From: Siccirubricoccus deserti
Lineage (GTDB): Bacteria > Pseudomonadota > Alphaproteobacteria > Acetobacterales > Acetobacteraceae
Direction: 5' to 3'
NCBI RefSeq assembly: GCF_014283215.1
Contig: NZ_JACOMF010000002.1
Coordinates: 267,044-331,043, forward strand
Length of the DNA stretch: 64,000 nucleotides
The position numbers were made by a program, and so were the translations under genes. The notes under the pieces are model-generated. The model had not been told where the DNA came from. It saw only the letters and a program-made list of their open reading frames with translations, and did no database searches. Each line of letters begins with the position of its first letter. Within the stretch, counting starts at the first letter, position 1. Shown piece after piece: positions 15,215 to 25,033 of this stretch.

Positions 15215-16315
15215 CTATTCCGCGGCCTTGGCGGCCTTGGTCGGGCCCCAGCTCTTCAGCACCGGCAGCACTTCCTTGGCGAAGAGCTTCAGGCCGCGCT
15301 CGGACACCTCAAAGGGCGTGCCGCCGAAGCGGAAGGAGATGTTCAGCTCGAACTCGCCGAGCAGCCGGCGGCGCTCCTCGAGACCACGCAGGATCTTGTC
15401 CGGCGTGCCCCAGCTCGCCGCCTGCATGAAGCCCTTCACCGCGCCCTCGAAGCCGGACTGGCGGGCGATCTCGGCCTTCTGCTGGTAAGAGTCATAGCCC
15501 TTCACGGTCCTGAAGTGCTCGCCGAGGAACTCGTAGTGGTAGAAATTGCTCTCGACGAATTTGCCCTGGTACTTCCGCGCCTCCTCCTCGGCCTCGGCAA
15601 GGTTGGTGCCGCAGACGCAGAACTCGGTCAGCATGACCAGCGGCTGCGGCTTGTCGGTGCCGTGGTACTGGCGGTGCAGCTCCCGCCCACGCTCGATCAC
15701 CGGCAGCCGCATCTCCCACGGCCGGTCGGCGAACATCACCATATGGGCGCCGAGCTTGGCCGCGGAGTTCACTGAATCCTCGGAGGAGGCCACGGCGTAG
15801 ATGCGGCCGTCGAAGGAGCGCTGCGGCCGCGGCCGGATCTCAACGCGCGGCTGCTTGTAGTGCTTGCCGTCGCCTTCGATGAAGCCGGTCTCGAGCGCCT
15901 TGATGATCATCGGCGCCGCCTCGTCGAAGCGTTCGCGCGATTCATCCATGCTGAGGCGGAAGGCCGCGAACTCGCGCCGCGCCAGGCCGCGCCCGAAGCC
16001 GAGGCGGAGCCGGCCCTTGCTCAGCAGGTCGAGCACCGCGGCATTCTCGGCGACGCGCAGCGGGTCGTGCCAGGGCAGGATGACGGCCGCGGTGCCGACA
16101 TCGATGTTCGGATGCTGCGCCGCCAGATGCGTCATCAGCGCCAGATTGTCGGGGACGAAGGAGTAGTCGTTGAAGTGGTGCTCGGCCGACCACAGGCAGT
16201 CGAAGCCGGAATCGGCGGCGATGCGGGCCAGGCGGAGTTCCTCCTCCCACACCTGACCATCGCTGCAACCTTCCCAGCCATAGCTGGAGAAGATCATCAT
16301 CATGCCGACATCCAT
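15215..16315 (-). CDS. LLM-class (luciferase-like) flavin-dependent oxidoreductase
   Basis: 366 residues, a TIM-barrel flavin monooxygenase of the bacterial luciferase family. Features: FDCLWSAEHHFNDYSFVPDN near residue 40, VGTAAVILPWHDPLRVAE, and GRLRLGFGRGLARREFAAF. The conserved EHHF motif and the GFGRG phosphate site are present. It probably uses reduced FMN from a separate reductase. The substrate is unknown. It is transcribed alone on the minus strand. Confidence 0.88.
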   Translation of the reverse strand: MDVGMMMIFSSYGWEGCSDGQVWEEELRLARIAADSGFDCLWSAEHHFNDYSFVPDNLALMTHLAAQHPNIDVGTAAVILPWHDPLRVAENAAVLDLLSKGRLRLGFGRGLARREFAAFRLSMDESRERFDEAAPMIIKALETGFIEGDGKHYKQPRVEIRPRPQRSFDGRIYAVASSEDSVNSAAKLGAHMVMFADRPWEMRLPVIERGRELHRQYHGTDKPQPLVMLTEFCVCGTNLAEAEEEARKYQGKFVESNFYHYEFLGEHFRTVKGYDSYQQKAEIARQSGFEGAVKGFMQAASWGTPDKILRGLEERRRLLGEFELNISFRFGGTPFEVSERGLKLFAKEVLPVLKSWGPTKAAKAAE

Positions 16316-16626
16316 TGCGCTTCATCCCTTTGGTTGATGTTTGAACTGCCCTTCCCACGGCGTTGCGCGCGGCACCGAACGCGTCAGGGCACCCATCCGC
16401 CCGGCTGCGGCGGCGTGCTTCCGTTGGCCGCGGCAAGGCTATTCCCCTTCCACCGAGGCTTCAAATTCCAGCCCCCGTGGATATTCCAAGAACGAACCGT
16501 GCTGCCGGGCTTGCCGAAAAGGAGCGGCACTGCATAGGCTTCGCGGATGGACGCCACCCGTCATGCTCCGCCGCGGCGAGGCGAAGGCAACGCCCACGCA
16601 GGCATGGCCAGCGGCCGGGCGCGGCG
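16316..16626. other. 311-bp divergent intergenic region
   Basis: Between the divergently transcribed flavin oxidoreductase and MFS genes. Open frames here are upstream extensions of the MFS frame without coding character. No operator or RNA motif was recognised. Confidence 0.4.
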
Positions 16627-17841
16627 ATGAGCGGCACCGCCGCAACGCCGGGCACGACCCGGGTCGTCGTCGCGCTCGGCACGACCCAGACCCTGGCCTG
16701 GGCCTCCTCCTACTACCTGCCGGCCATCCTCGCGGTGCCGATGGCCCGGGAATTCGGCCTCTCCCCGAGCTGGGTGTTCGGCGCCTTCTCGGCGGCGCTG
16801 GTGCTCTCGGCCCTGCTGGGGCCGGTGGTCGGGCGCGCCATCGATGCGCGCGGCGGGCGCGGGGTGCTCGCCCTGTCCAATCTGGTGCTCGCCGCCGGGC
16901 TGGTCATGCTGGCGGTGGCGCCGGGGCCGGCGGTGATGGCGGGTGGCTGGATCGTGCTCGGCCTCGGCATGGCGATGGGACTCTACGATGCCGCCTTCGC
17001 CACCTTGGCGGGGCTGTATGGCCGGGCGGCGCGCGGGCCGATCACCGGCATCACGCTGATCGCCGGCTTCGCCAGCACCGTCGGCTGGCCGCTCTCCGCC
17101 CTGATGGAGGATGCCTTCGGCTGGCGCGGCGCCTGCCTGGCCTGGGCCGGGCTGCACCTGCTGGTCGGCCTGCCGGTGAACCGGCTGCTGGTGCCGCCGG
17201 CGCCGCCGCCCGAGCGGGAGGCCGCCGCCATCGCCGAGGGCCTGCCGCCGCCGCGCTTCGCCATGCCGCTGCTGGCCTTCATCTTCGCCATGACCTGGTT
17301 CGTCACCGGGGCGATGGCGGCGCATATGCCGGTGCTGCTGCAGGCGGCGGGCGCCACCCCGGCGGCCGCCATCGCCGCGGCGGCGCTGGTCGGCCCGGCG
17401 CAGGTGGCGGCGCGGCTGGCGGAATTCGGCCTGCTGCGGCGCTTCCACCCGCTGGTCTCGACCCGGCTGGCGACGCTCGGCCATCCGCTCGGCGTGGCGG
17501 TGCTGGCCCTGGCGGGCGGCCCGGCGGCGGCGGCCTTCGCGGTGCTGCACGGCATGGGCAATGGCGTGCTGACCATCGCCAAGGGCACCCTGCCGCTGGC
17601 GGTCTTCGGCCCGGCCGGCTACGGCGCGCGGCAGGGGCTGCTCTCCGCTCCGGCGCGGCTGCTGCAGGCGACGGCGCCCTTCCTGTTCGGCCTGCTGCTG
17701 GAACGCGCCGGGGTCGGCATCGCGCTGAGCGTCACCGCGGGCTGCTCGCTGGCCGCCACCGCCGCCCTGCTGGCGCTGCGGCCGGCGGCGGAGCCGGCGC
17801 GTGGCGGGGCGGTTCAAGCCGAGGTACGCAAGCGCCTGTAA
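16627..17841 (+). CDS. MFS transporter
   Basis: 404 residues with about 12 hydrophobic segments. The first is preceded by TTRVVVALGTTQTLAWASSYY, a wording seen in a group of MFS carriers annotated as putative oxalate/formate-like or unknown permeases. The loop after TM2 has GRAIDARGGRGVL, a variant of the MFS motif A. ATG 16627 is chosen since the hydrophobic core starts there; the frame stays open upstream to 16363. The substrate is unknown. Confidence 0.82.
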   Translation: MSGTAATPGTTRVVVALGTTQTLAWASSYYLPAILAVPMAREFGLSPSWVFGAFSAALVLSALLGPVVGRAIDARGGRGVLALSNLVLAAGLVMLAVAPGPAVMAGGWIVLGLGMAMGLYDAAFATLAGLYGRAARGPITGITLIAGFASTVGWPLSALMEDAFGWRGACLAWAGLHLLVGLPVNRLLVPPAPPPEREAAAIAEGLPPPRFAMPLLAFIFAMTWFVTGAMAAHMPVLLQAAGATPAAAIAAAALVGPAQVAARLAEFGLLRRFHPLVSTRLATLGHPLGVAVLALAGGPAAAAFAVLHGMGNGVLTIAKGTLPLAVFGPAGYGARQGLLSAPARLLQATAPFLFGLLLERAGVGIALSVTAGCSLAATAALLALRPAAEPARGGAVQAEVRKRL

Positions 17842-17956
17842 GACCCCACCACATCCTGGTGCCCTTCCGTCGCTGTGCCACGGAAGGTGACGCCGAAGCG
17901 CCGATCATGAGGGCCTCCGGGACCCCTTGCAAAACTGCGCAGCGGTTCTGCGGGGA

Positions 17957-18865
17957 TCAAACGATCGCTACCGGCCGCACCGGCGCGCCTGTCGCCCCGC
18001 GCATCTTGGGCGGCAGCACGATGAGGCAGAAGCGCGCGACCTTGTCCGCCGCCAGCTCCTCCAGCATCAGATTCTCGATGATGTGGACGCCGGCCTCGGC
18101 CAGACAGTGCTGGTGCACCGGCAGGGCTTTGGCCGGGTCGGGGTTGGGCAGCACCTCCAGCGCCATGTTGTCGGCGCCGATGGCGGTCACGCCCTGCGCC
18201 GTCAGCCACTGCGCCGCCGGCACGTCGATGCCCGGCGAGCCGGCCAGGTAGCGCGCGTTGTCGGTGCCGAAGTAGCGCCCCCAGCCGGTGCGGATCAGCG
18301 CGAAATCGCCTGGCTCGATCGTCACACCAGCGGCCTCGGCGGCGCGGGCCAGCTCCTCCGGCGTCACCACCCGGCCCGGCGCCAGATGCGGCCCACCGTC
18401 GAGCCCGGCGACATCCAGCAGCACGCCGCGGGTGATCATCGGCGGGGTCCGCTCGATCCCGAGCCGCGAGAGGCCCCACTCCGTCAGCGTCTCCGCCGCG
18501 TCGAAGCCGTTGTAGAGCCTGTCGCCCTTCGAGACATGGCCAAGCGCGTCGATGTGGGTGCCGACATGCGCGGTCATCTCGATCCGCTCGACATTGCTGC
18601 CGGCGTCGTTGGTCATGCCATGCTTTCGCCGACGGCGGATCGAATCCCGCCAGCTCGACCACATCATCATCAGGAAGGGCGTCTGGTTCGGCGCCATGTA
18701 GGGCGCATCGGTGCCGAAGACGTGGGAGAGGTCGTAGACCTTGCCGGTCTCGATGCTCTTCAGCGCCGCCAGCCGCTTCGCCGGGGTGAGCAGGTTGGCC
18801 GCCCCCAGCTCATCCTCCGCGCCCCAGCAGGCGCAGCCCCATTTGCCGTGGTCATGTGCGGTCAT
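17957..18865 (-). CDS. Cyclase-family protein (kynurenine formamidase-like metal hydrolase)
   Basis: 302 residues. The metal-binding signature TAHVGTHIDALGH (HxGTHxD) is present at about residue 100, with YDLSHVFGTDAPY before it. GDFALIRTGWGRYF and GADNMALEVLP are also typical of the family. Members hydrolyse formyl-kynurenine, isatin or related cyclic amides; this longer form is often of unknown substrate. ATG 18865 (MTAHDHGKWGC) is preferred over the longer frame from 18958, which would overlap the MFS gene upstream. It lies 31 bp downstream of that MFS gene and probably forms an operon with it. Confidence 0.85.
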   Translation of the reverse strand: MTAHDHGKWGCACWGAEDELGAANLLTPAKRLAALKSIETGKVYDLSHVFGTDAPYMAPNQTPFLMMMWSSWRDSIRRRRKHGMTNDAGSNVERIEMTAHVGTHIDALGHVSKGDRLYNGFDAAETLTEWGLSRLGIERTPPMITRGVLLDVAGLDGGPHLAPGRVVTPEELARAAEAAGVTIEPGDFALIRTGWGRYFGTDNARYLAGSPGIDVPAAQWLTAQGVTAIGADNMALEVLPNPDPAKALPVHQHCLAEAGVHIIENLMLEELAADKVARFCLIVLPPKMRGATGAPVRPVAIV

Positions 18866-18896
18866 GGCGTCCCCCGTCTGCCCGGATGCTGCCGCC

Positions 18897-20135
18897 CTAG
18901 GCGGTGGCGGTCGCCGGCTGGCGCTGCAGCCGCAGCCAGCCGATGGCACCCACCGCAATGACCAGCAGCACGATGGAGAACCAGTTCAGCGGCACCCAGC
19001 CCATTCGTTCCTGCAGGAAGCCGGCCAGGAAGCTGGCAGTCGCCGTGGTGCCGAAGACCAGGAAGTCGTTCAGCGCCTGCGCCTTGCCGCGCTCGTTCGG
19101 GCGGTAGCAGGTGGTCACCATCGTGGTCGCGCCGACGAACAGGAAATTCCAGCCGACGCCGTTCAGAGTGAGGGCGATGCGGAAATGCCACTCCGTCATC
19201 CCCGCCAGCCCGGCCGCGACGCCGGCCAGCAGCATGACGATGCCAAGGAACATGATGTTCGTCACGCCGTAGCGGATGATCAGATTGCCGGTGAAGAAGG
19301 AGGGGACGAACATCCCCATCACATGCAGGAAGATCACCCAATGCGCCTCGGTGTGCGGCAGGCCGCAACCGACGATCGCCAGGGGCGAGGCGCTCATCAG
19401 GAAGGACATGGTGCCGAAGGCCATCATGGCGGAGATGACGGCGACGATGAAGCGTGGCTGGGCGGCGATCTCGCGCAGCGGGCGCGGCGGCGGCAGCGGG
19501 GCGCCTTGGGTGGAGGTGGTGCCGCCGCTGTCCGGCACCGGCGGGAAGCGGATGAAGGACATGATGGTGAAGACGATGACGTGCAGGCCGATCATGCTGG
19601 CATAGGTCGCCAGGTACAGCGGCATCCATTGGTCATGCGTCCAGCGGGCGAGGGCCGGCCCGATGATGCCGGCGACCACGCCGCCGGCCGTGACCCAGGA
19701 GATCGCCTTGGCGCGGTGGGAGGAGGGCACCAGCTCCACCGCAGCGAAGCGGTACATCTGCAGACTGGCCACCGCATAGCCGAGGATGAGCCCGCCGAGG
19801 CACATCAGCGGGAAGCTGGCGTTGTAGAGGCCGATGCTGACCGTGGTGCCGCCCAGCATCCCGAACACCGAGCCGACCCGGAACCCGAAGCGCCGCCCCC
19901 ACCGCTGCATCATCAGCCCTGCCGGGAACACCGCGAGCATCACCCCGAGGTGCTGCAGGGTGATCGGCAAGGTCGCCAGGTCACGGTTCGAGTAGAAGGT
20001 CACGACTGACAGGGCGGTGGCCGAGAACATCATCGTGTTCCCCGCCTGGCCGATGGCCTGGCAGCAGGCGAGGAGGAAAAGGTTGCGCCGCATGCCGGCA
20101 TCGAGCTGCTGCGCCATTGGGACGGTTCCGGTCAT
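18897..20135 (-). CDS. MFS transporter
   Basis: 412 residues with about 12 transmembrane segments, including FLLACCQAIGQAGNTMMFSA first and NWFSIVLLVIAVGAIGWL last. The motif A-like loop reads MMQRWGRRFGFRVGS. The second half contains ATTMVTTCYRPNERGKAQAL, conserved among YfkF/arabinose-efflux-like MFS proteins. ATG 20117 is an alternative start. It precedes the cyclase gene on the same strand, so it may move that enzyme's substrate or product; this is inference. Confidence 0.85.
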   Translation of the reverse strand: MTGTVPMAQQLDAGMRRNLFLLACCQAIGQAGNTMMFSATALSVVTFYSNRDLATLPITLQHLGVMLAVFPAGLMMQRWGRRFGFRVGSVFGMLGGTTVSIGLYNASFPLMCLGGLILGYAVASLQMYRFAAVELVPSSHRAKAISWVTAGGVVAGIIGPALARWTHDQWMPLYLATYASMIGLHVIVFTIMSFIRFPPVPDSGGTTSTQGAPLPPPRPLREIAAQPRFIVAVISAMMAFGTMSFLMSASPLAIVGCGLPHTEAHWVIFLHVMGMFVPSFFTGNLIIRYGVTNIMFLGIVMLLAGVAAGLAGMTEWHFRIALTLNGVGWNFLFVGATTMVTTCYRPNERGKAQALNDFLVFGTTATASFLAGFLQERMGWVPLNWFSIVLLVIAVGAIGWLRLQRQPATATA

Positions 20136-20355
20136 GCGCCGAACACTAACGATGATGCATGATTGGGCAAGCGGTGGCGACCAAATGCGCAACGCATGTC
20201 TGGGTTGCGATGCGGCCGTCATGCCCTGCCGCGGCAGAACGCCTGGCATGGTGCCGAAGGAAAACGGGCCGCGCCTTCGCCATGCCCGGGCCTGACCCGC
20301 GCAGCTTCCAGAGCAGGAATAAGCGCCTGAGTGGCCGGGTCAGGCTCGGTGGCTG

Positions 20356-21720
20356 CTATCCCGCGCCGCGCAGCAGGGTGGCGAGCCCCCCCACCTCGCC
20401 CGCCCCGGCGAGGCCGCGGATTGCGCCGAGCAGCGCTTCGGCCCGCTCCCGAGGCAGCATGCCGGCGCAATTGGCGTGGAATTTCTCCGCCACCTCGGCC
20501 GGTGTCATCGGATTGCCGGGGTCGCCCTTCGGCAGCAGCACCGTCTCGGTGAAGTGCGTGCCATCCGCCATGCGGATGGTCACCCGGGCGGGGAAGTTGC
20601 GCGGGTAGAGAGGGTCGAGGTCCGGCGCCGCCACGCATTCGGTGCGCGCCAGTACCTGGCGCACCAGCGGGTCGTGCAGCCGCGCCGGGGCGAATTGCGC
20701 CTGGCCCAGCACGCCATCCACCGCGGCGACGGCGATGCAGTAGGGCACCGAGACCCGCGCCGCCATCACCGTCTCCGCCGCCTTGGCGGAGAAATGCGTG
20801 GTCACCGTGGTGTAGGTCTCATTGGTGATGGCAACGATGCGCGCCGGGTCCGGGCGGTGCTTGCGGACCAGCTCCAGGGTCGCCTGGATGGGCGAATGGC
20901 TGGCCAGGATGGAGGGGAAATACTTGAAGCCGTTGCTCAGGATTTCCCAATGCGTGCCGAGGCCGGCGGTCAGCGCCTCCGGCTTCGGCGCCAGGGAAAA
21001 GGCAGCGAGATAGCCCTTCGGATGTTCCAGGATACCGGGCGGGCTGGTGCAGCCGAGATCGGCGAGCTGCGCCGAGAGCACGCCGTTCAGCGCTGCCTTG
21101 CCCGGATGCAGGCTCTTCGTCATGTCGCCGGATTCAAAGAAGGTGTTCAGCCCGGCCGCCTGGGTGCCGGCGAGGCCGAGCGCGCGCTGCACGCCATCCG
21201 CGTCCAGCCCCATCGCCTTTGCCGCAGTGGCGGCGGCGCCGAAGGTGCCGTTGGTCGCGGTGGAGTGCCAGAAGCGGTAATGCGTCGGCATCACCGACAT
21301 GCCGACCCGCGCCGCGACCTCATAGCCGGCGACGACACTGAGGATGAGGTCGCGGCCCGAAAGCCCGCGCGCCTCCGCCATCGCCAGCGCCGCCGGCACC
21401 ACCACCGAGCCGACATGCAGCAGCGCCACCTTGTGGGTGTCGTCGTTGTCGGCGGCGTTCACCAGGATGCCGTTCGCCAGGGCGGCGAAGGCGGGCTGGG
21501 CCGAGAGGCCGGCACCGATCACCGCGGCACCAGGGCCGGCCGCCGGGTAGAGCGCGGCGATGCCGCGGGCGACGGCGGCCTTGGACGGGTCCTCCACCCA
21601 GGCGGAGACGGCGCAGCCCACCGCATCCAGCACCACATCGCAGGCCATCGCCACCACCTCGGGCGGCAGGTCCTCGAAGCGCAGGCCGGCGACGAATTCG
21701 GCCAGGGCGCGGGTGGTCAT
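20356..21720 (-). CDS. MmgE/PrpD-family protein
   Basis: 454 residues, the size of 2-methylcitrate dehydratase PrpD and cis-aconitate decarboxylase relatives. Motifs: ALANGILVNAADNDDTHKVA (PrpD has HALDFDDTH), VVAGYEVAARVG, FHSTATNG-type RFWHSTATNGTFGAAATAA, and MTKSLHPGKAALNG. There is no propionate gene cluster around it, so a methylcitrate role is unsupported. In Acetobacteraceae and Burkholderiales such orphans often sit near Bug receptors. The exact reaction is unknown. Confidence 0.88.
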   Translation of the reverse strand: MTTRALAEFVAGLRFEDLPPEVVAMACDVVLDAVGCAVSAWVEDPSKAAVARGIAALYPAAGPGAAVIGAGLSAQPAFAALANGILVNAADNDDTHKVALLHVGSVVVPAALAMAEARGLSGRDLILSVVAGYEVAARVGMSVMPTHYRFWHSTATNGTFGAAATAAKAMGLDADGVQRALGLAGTQAAGLNTFFESGDMTKSLHPGKAALNGVLSAQLADLGCTSPPGILEHPKGYLAAFSLAPKPEALTAGLGTHWEILSNGFKYFPSILASHSPIQATLELVRKHRPDPARIVAITNETYTTVTTHFSAKAAETVMAARVSVPYCIAVAAVDGVLGQAQFAPARLHDPLVRQVLARTECVAAPDLDPLYPRNFPARVTIRMADGTHFTETVLLPKGDPGNPMTPAEVAEKFHANCAGMLPRERAEALLGAIRGLAGAGEVGGLATLLRGAG

Positions 21721-21866
21721 GATGGCGTTTCCCCCGAAGATATGTCGTTGCGCCGGCCAGTATCCCGGCAGGCAGCGCGGCGGTCCAGCCGCGGGGCACC
21801 CGGCGAACCGGCCCGGTGGTACGAGGTTCAGGGCAAGCGCAACCCTACCGGCACCGGGACCCCACC

Positions 21867-22304
21867 ATGAGCGAGTCCGTCCAACTCGTCTGCCCGCATT
21901 GCGACACGATCAACCGCATGCCCGCGGCGCGGCTCGGCCAGGCGCCGCGCTGCGGCAACTGCAAGACCCCGCTGTTCGGCGGCAGGCCGGTCGCTGTCTC
22001 CGAGGCGCAGTTCCGCCGCCATCTGCAGCACAGCGGAGTGCCGCTGCTGGTGGATTTCTGGGCCTCCTGGTGCGGCCCCTGCCGCAGCATGGCCCCGGAA
22101 TTCGAGGTCGCGGCGACGCGGCTGGAGCCCCGGATGCGGCTGTTGAAGGTCTCGACCGAGGATGCCCCGAACCTCGCCGGGGAATTGCAGATCCGCAGCA
22201 TCCCGACCCTGGCGCTGTTCGCCGGCGGGCGGGAGGTGGCGCGGCAGGCCGGCGCCATGCCGGCACGGCAGATCATCGGCTGGGCCGAGGCGGCCGCGCC
22301 CTGA
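21867..22304 (+). CDS. trxC: Thioredoxin 2 (TrxC)
   Basis: 145-residue thioredoxin with an N-terminal zinc finger made of C9, C12, C29 and C32 (CPHC and CGNC). The redox centre is DFWASWCGPCRSM with C69 and C72, and the cis-proline is in RSIPTLALF. This domain order defines TrxC, a cytosolic disulfide reductase linked to oxidative stress in other bacteria. ATG 21867 starts exactly at the finger domain. It is a single gene, divergent from the MmgE/PrpD gene. Confidence 0.93.
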   Translation: MSESVQLVCPHCDTINRMPAARLGQAPRCGNCKTPLFGGRPVAVSEAQFRRHLQHSGVPLLVDFWASWCGPCRSMAPEFEVAATRLEPRMRLLKVSTEDAPNLAGELQIRSIPTLALFAGGREVARQAGAMPARQIIGWAEAAAP

Positions 22305-22346
22305 TGCGCAGGCCTGTCGCAGAGCGCCGTGCAGGCTGAGGCCGTC

Positions 22347-22369
22347 ACGGCCGGGCTTGACCCGGCCGT
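22347..22369. repeat. REP-like hairpin, copy 2
   Basis: Perfect 8-bp stem, 7-nt loop: ACGGCCGG, gcttgac, CCGGCCGT. It is the reverse complement orientation of the repeat at 26075. It sits 43 bp after the trxC stop and may also act in transcript ending. Confidence 0.65.
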
Positions 22370-22488
22370 TCAATCCATTGTTCTCACGGCAGACCGGATG
22401 CGCGGCTCAAGTCCCGCTTGACGGGGAGGGATAACCGGCCTTCTTCGGCGCCCCGCCAGCGGGCTCGTCCCGCGACGAGCCCCGCGCT

Positions 22489-22872
22489 TCAGCTATCCGT
22501 CGCCCCATGCTTGCGCAGCAGCGCGTCCAGCCGCCCGGCGTCGGCCTTCGGCACTTCCAGCCGCATCGTCACCCGGTCGTCGTCGAGGTCGATGGTGGCG
22601 CAGCGGCGGTCTATCGGCCCCTCCCGCACCGCGGCTTCCAGCGCCAGCTTGGCCGCCTCGGAGTCCGGAAAGCGCAGATCCAGGGTGGCGCTGTCGCCCT
22701 GCGGCGCCGGGCGCTCCCCGGACGACTGCATCATCTGCTCGGCCGGCACGGCGCGGTTGCCCTGGTCGCTGGTGTTGCCGGGCGGATCGCTGGCCGGAAA
22801 GGTCTGCTGCACAGCCTCCTCCACCTTGGCGTCGGCCTTGGCGTGGTCGCGGCGTTGGGTCCTGGTGGCCAT
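22489..22872 (-). CDS. Small hypothetical protein with FPASDPP motif
   Basis: 127 residues. The N-terminal third has KVEEAVQQTFPASDPPGN, a motif (E...FPASDPP) found in many short bacterial proteins of unknown function. The C-terminal half (about 60-125) is predicted alpha/beta: ATLDLRFPDSEAAKLALEAA and VTMRLEVPKADAGRLDALLR, resembling a small ferredoxin-like fold. No signal peptide. Transcribed on the minus strand, downstream of the PhoX gene. The function is unknown. Confidence 0.7.
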   Translation of the reverse strand: MATRTQRRDHAKADAKVEEAVQQTFPASDPPGNTSDQGNRAVPAEQMMQSSGERPAPQGDSATLDLRFPDSEAAKLALEAAVREGPIDRRCATIDLDDDRVTMRLEVPKADAGRLDALLRKHGATDS

Positions 22873-22965
22873 GGCGATCCCTTTCCTGATGATGGAACGG
22901 AACGCCCTGGCACGACGCCGGGTTCGCCGCGCCGGCTCAACCGGCGGGCGGCATCCGCCCTGGCG

Positions 22966-24930
22966 TCATCCGACCTTGCCGCCGCCGATCCGGGTGATGG
23001 CTATGACCGAGGGCCGCGGCGGCATCCCCTCCACGAAATCCGGCCAGCGGGTGGAAGGCGCGTCGAAATGGCTGCCGGAGCTCTCGCCCGGGTGCTGGAT
23101 GGCGAGGAAGAGGGTGGTGTCGTCCGGGGTGAAGGTCGGGCCGCAGACCTCGGCGCCGATCGGCGCCTGGTAGAAGCAGCGGCTCAGCGCCCGCCCCGGC
23201 CCGGCGGTGTCGGCGGCGTAGAGCCCGTCGGCGATGCCGGCCGCGTCATCAGCGCCATCGGTCGAGATCCAGATCCGGCCGCGGCTGTCGAAGGTGCAAT
23301 TATCGGGGCAGGAGAGCCAGCCCTGGTCGCTGGTGGCGCGATGGTACTGCGTGCCGGGATCGACGCCGGGCTTGCCGGCGGCGAGGAAGACCTCCCACCG
23401 CGCCTCGGTCGCCGCGTGATCCACCGCGGCCGTGCCGGCGCCGGGCGGGATGATCTCCACCACATGGCCGTGGATGTTGCGCGGGCGGGGGTTGGCGGGG
23501 CTCACCTGTTCCGCGGTGCGGCGGTTGTTGTTGGTGAGCATGACATAGACCCGCCCGTTCACCGGGTTGGTCTCCACATCCTCCGGCCGGTCCATCGGCG
23601 TGGCGCCGAGCAGGTCGGCGGCGCGCCGCGCCTCGATCACCACATCGGCCTGGCTGGCGAAGCCGTTGGCCGCGGTCAGCGGCCCCTCGCCATGCACCAG
23701 CGGCAGCCAGCGCATCCTTCCATCCGCCTCGAAGCGCGCGACATGCAGCGTGCCCTCGTCCAGCAGGTCGCGGTTCGCGGCGGGGTCGGCCGGGTTCCAG
23801 GGCCGGGCGGTGACGAATTTGTAGAGGTACTCGAACCGCTCGTCGTCGCCGGAATAGAAGGCGACGCGGCCATCGGCGCTGACGGCATGGGTCGCGCCCT
23901 CATGCTTGAGGCGGCCGAGGGCGGTGCGCTTCACCGGCACGCTGGCAGGGTCGTAGGGGTCGTACTCGACGACCCAGCCGAAGCGGTTCGGCTCATTCGG
24001 CTCGCGGTCTAGGTTGAAGCGCGGCTCGTACTGCGCCCAGGCGTAGGCGCCCTGTTTCTGGATGCCGTAGCGTCGGTAATGCGCGGCCTGCGGGCCGCTC
24101 TCGGCCGCCTCGCCGCTGAAGTAGAAATTCGTGTTCTCCTCGGCGGTCAGCACGGTGCCCCAGGGCGTATTGCCGCCGGCGCAATTGTTCAGCATGCCGA
24201 GCACCTGGGTCCCGCCGGGGTCGGCGCTGGTCCGCAGCCGCGGATGGCCGGCGGCGGGGCCGGCGATGCGCATCGGCGTCGCCAGGGTGATGCGGCGGTT
24301 GTAGCGGCTGTCCCGCACATGGACCCAGCCGCTGGCCTCGCGCTTCACCTCCACCACGCTGCCGCCATGCGCCGCCATCTCGACGCGCGCCTGGGCTTCG
24401 GAGACCCGGCGCCGCGCCTGGTTGCCGGTGCCGAGGCCGGGGAACATCAGGCCGGGGATGGTGTATTCATGGTTCACCACCAGCAGCCCGTGGTCGCTGG
24501 CCCGGCTGCCGCGCGGCAGCGGGAAGAAGTCGAGGTAGTCACAATTGTAGCCGAACTGCCGGGCCTGGGCCTCCGGCGTCTGGCGCTGCGGGTCGAACTC
24601 CGGGGCCTCGGCCAGGATCGGGTCGCCCCAGCGGATCACTGTCTGGATGGCATGGCCTTCCGCCACCGCATCGCCCTCCGCGATCTGGTGGCGCAGCTCC
24701 GGGAAGGTGAGGCTGGAAGGGCCGGCATCCGGGGTGTTGCCGCTGCTGTGGGCGCGCTTCTGGGCCTCGGCCGGCGTGGCCAGCAGCGCCGCGGCGCCGG
24801 CCAGCAGCGCGGCGCGGCGGCCGAGCCGGGCGGCGATCAGCCCGCCGATGCTCTCGCCTGGCGCCGGGTTGCTGCTGCCGCGGTCCTCCATCGCCTCGGG
24901 GTCGAGGGATTCGCCGGGTGAGTCCGTCAT
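22966..24930 (-). CDS. phoX: PhoX-family alkaline phosphatase (DUF839)
   Basis: 654 residues. A twin-arginine-type signal, GRRAALLAGAAALLATPAEA, lies at about residues 37-56 after a hydrophilic leader, as in PhoX. The body has NCDYLDFFPLP, LLVVNHEYTIPGLMFPG, GGTQVLGMLNNCAGGNTPWG then TVLTAEEN, RPEDVETNPVNGRVYVMLTN and WLSCPDNCTFDSRGRIWIST, all DUF839/PhoX signatures. PhoX is a periplasmic calcium- and iron-dependent phosphatase induced by phosphate starvation in other bacteria. No Pho box was identified by eye upstream. It is monocistronic. Confidence 0.9.
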   Translation of the reverse strand: MTDSPGESLDPEAMEDRGSSNPAPGESIGGLIAARLGRRAALLAGAAALLATPAEAQKRAHSSGNTPDAGPSSLTFPELRHQIAEGDAVAEGHAIQTVIRWGDPILAEAPEFDPQRQTPEAQARQFGYNCDYLDFFPLPRGSRASDHGLLVVNHEYTIPGLMFPGLGTGNQARRRVSEAQARVEMAAHGGSVVEVKREASGWVHVRDSRYNRRITLATPMRIAGPAAGHPRLRTSADPGGTQVLGMLNNCAGGNTPWGTVLTAEENTNFYFSGEAAESGPQAAHYRRYGIQKQGAYAWAQYEPRFNLDREPNEPNRFGWVVEYDPYDPASVPVKRTALGRLKHEGATHAVSADGRVAFYSGDDERFEYLYKFVTARPWNPADPAANRDLLDEGTLHVARFEADGRMRWLPLVHGEGPLTAANGFASQADVVIEARRAADLLGATPMDRPEDVETNPVNGRVYVMLTNNNRRTAEQVSPANPRPRNIHGHVVEIIPPGAGTAAVDHAATEARWEVFLAAGKPGVDPGTQYHRATSDQGWLSCPDNCTFDSRGRIWISTDGADDAAGIADGLYAADTAGPGRALSRCFYQAPIGAEVCGPTFTPDDTTLFLAIQHPGESSGSHFDAPSTRWPDFVEGMPPRPSVIAITRIGGGKVG

Positions 24931-25033
24931 GGCTCCGCTCCTGTTGCCATCGTTGCCGTGGGCATTATCGCGCGGCGCGGCGGTCCGCCGGGTTACATCG
25001 CAATGACAGGCCGATGCGGCTCGGCGCGCCCGG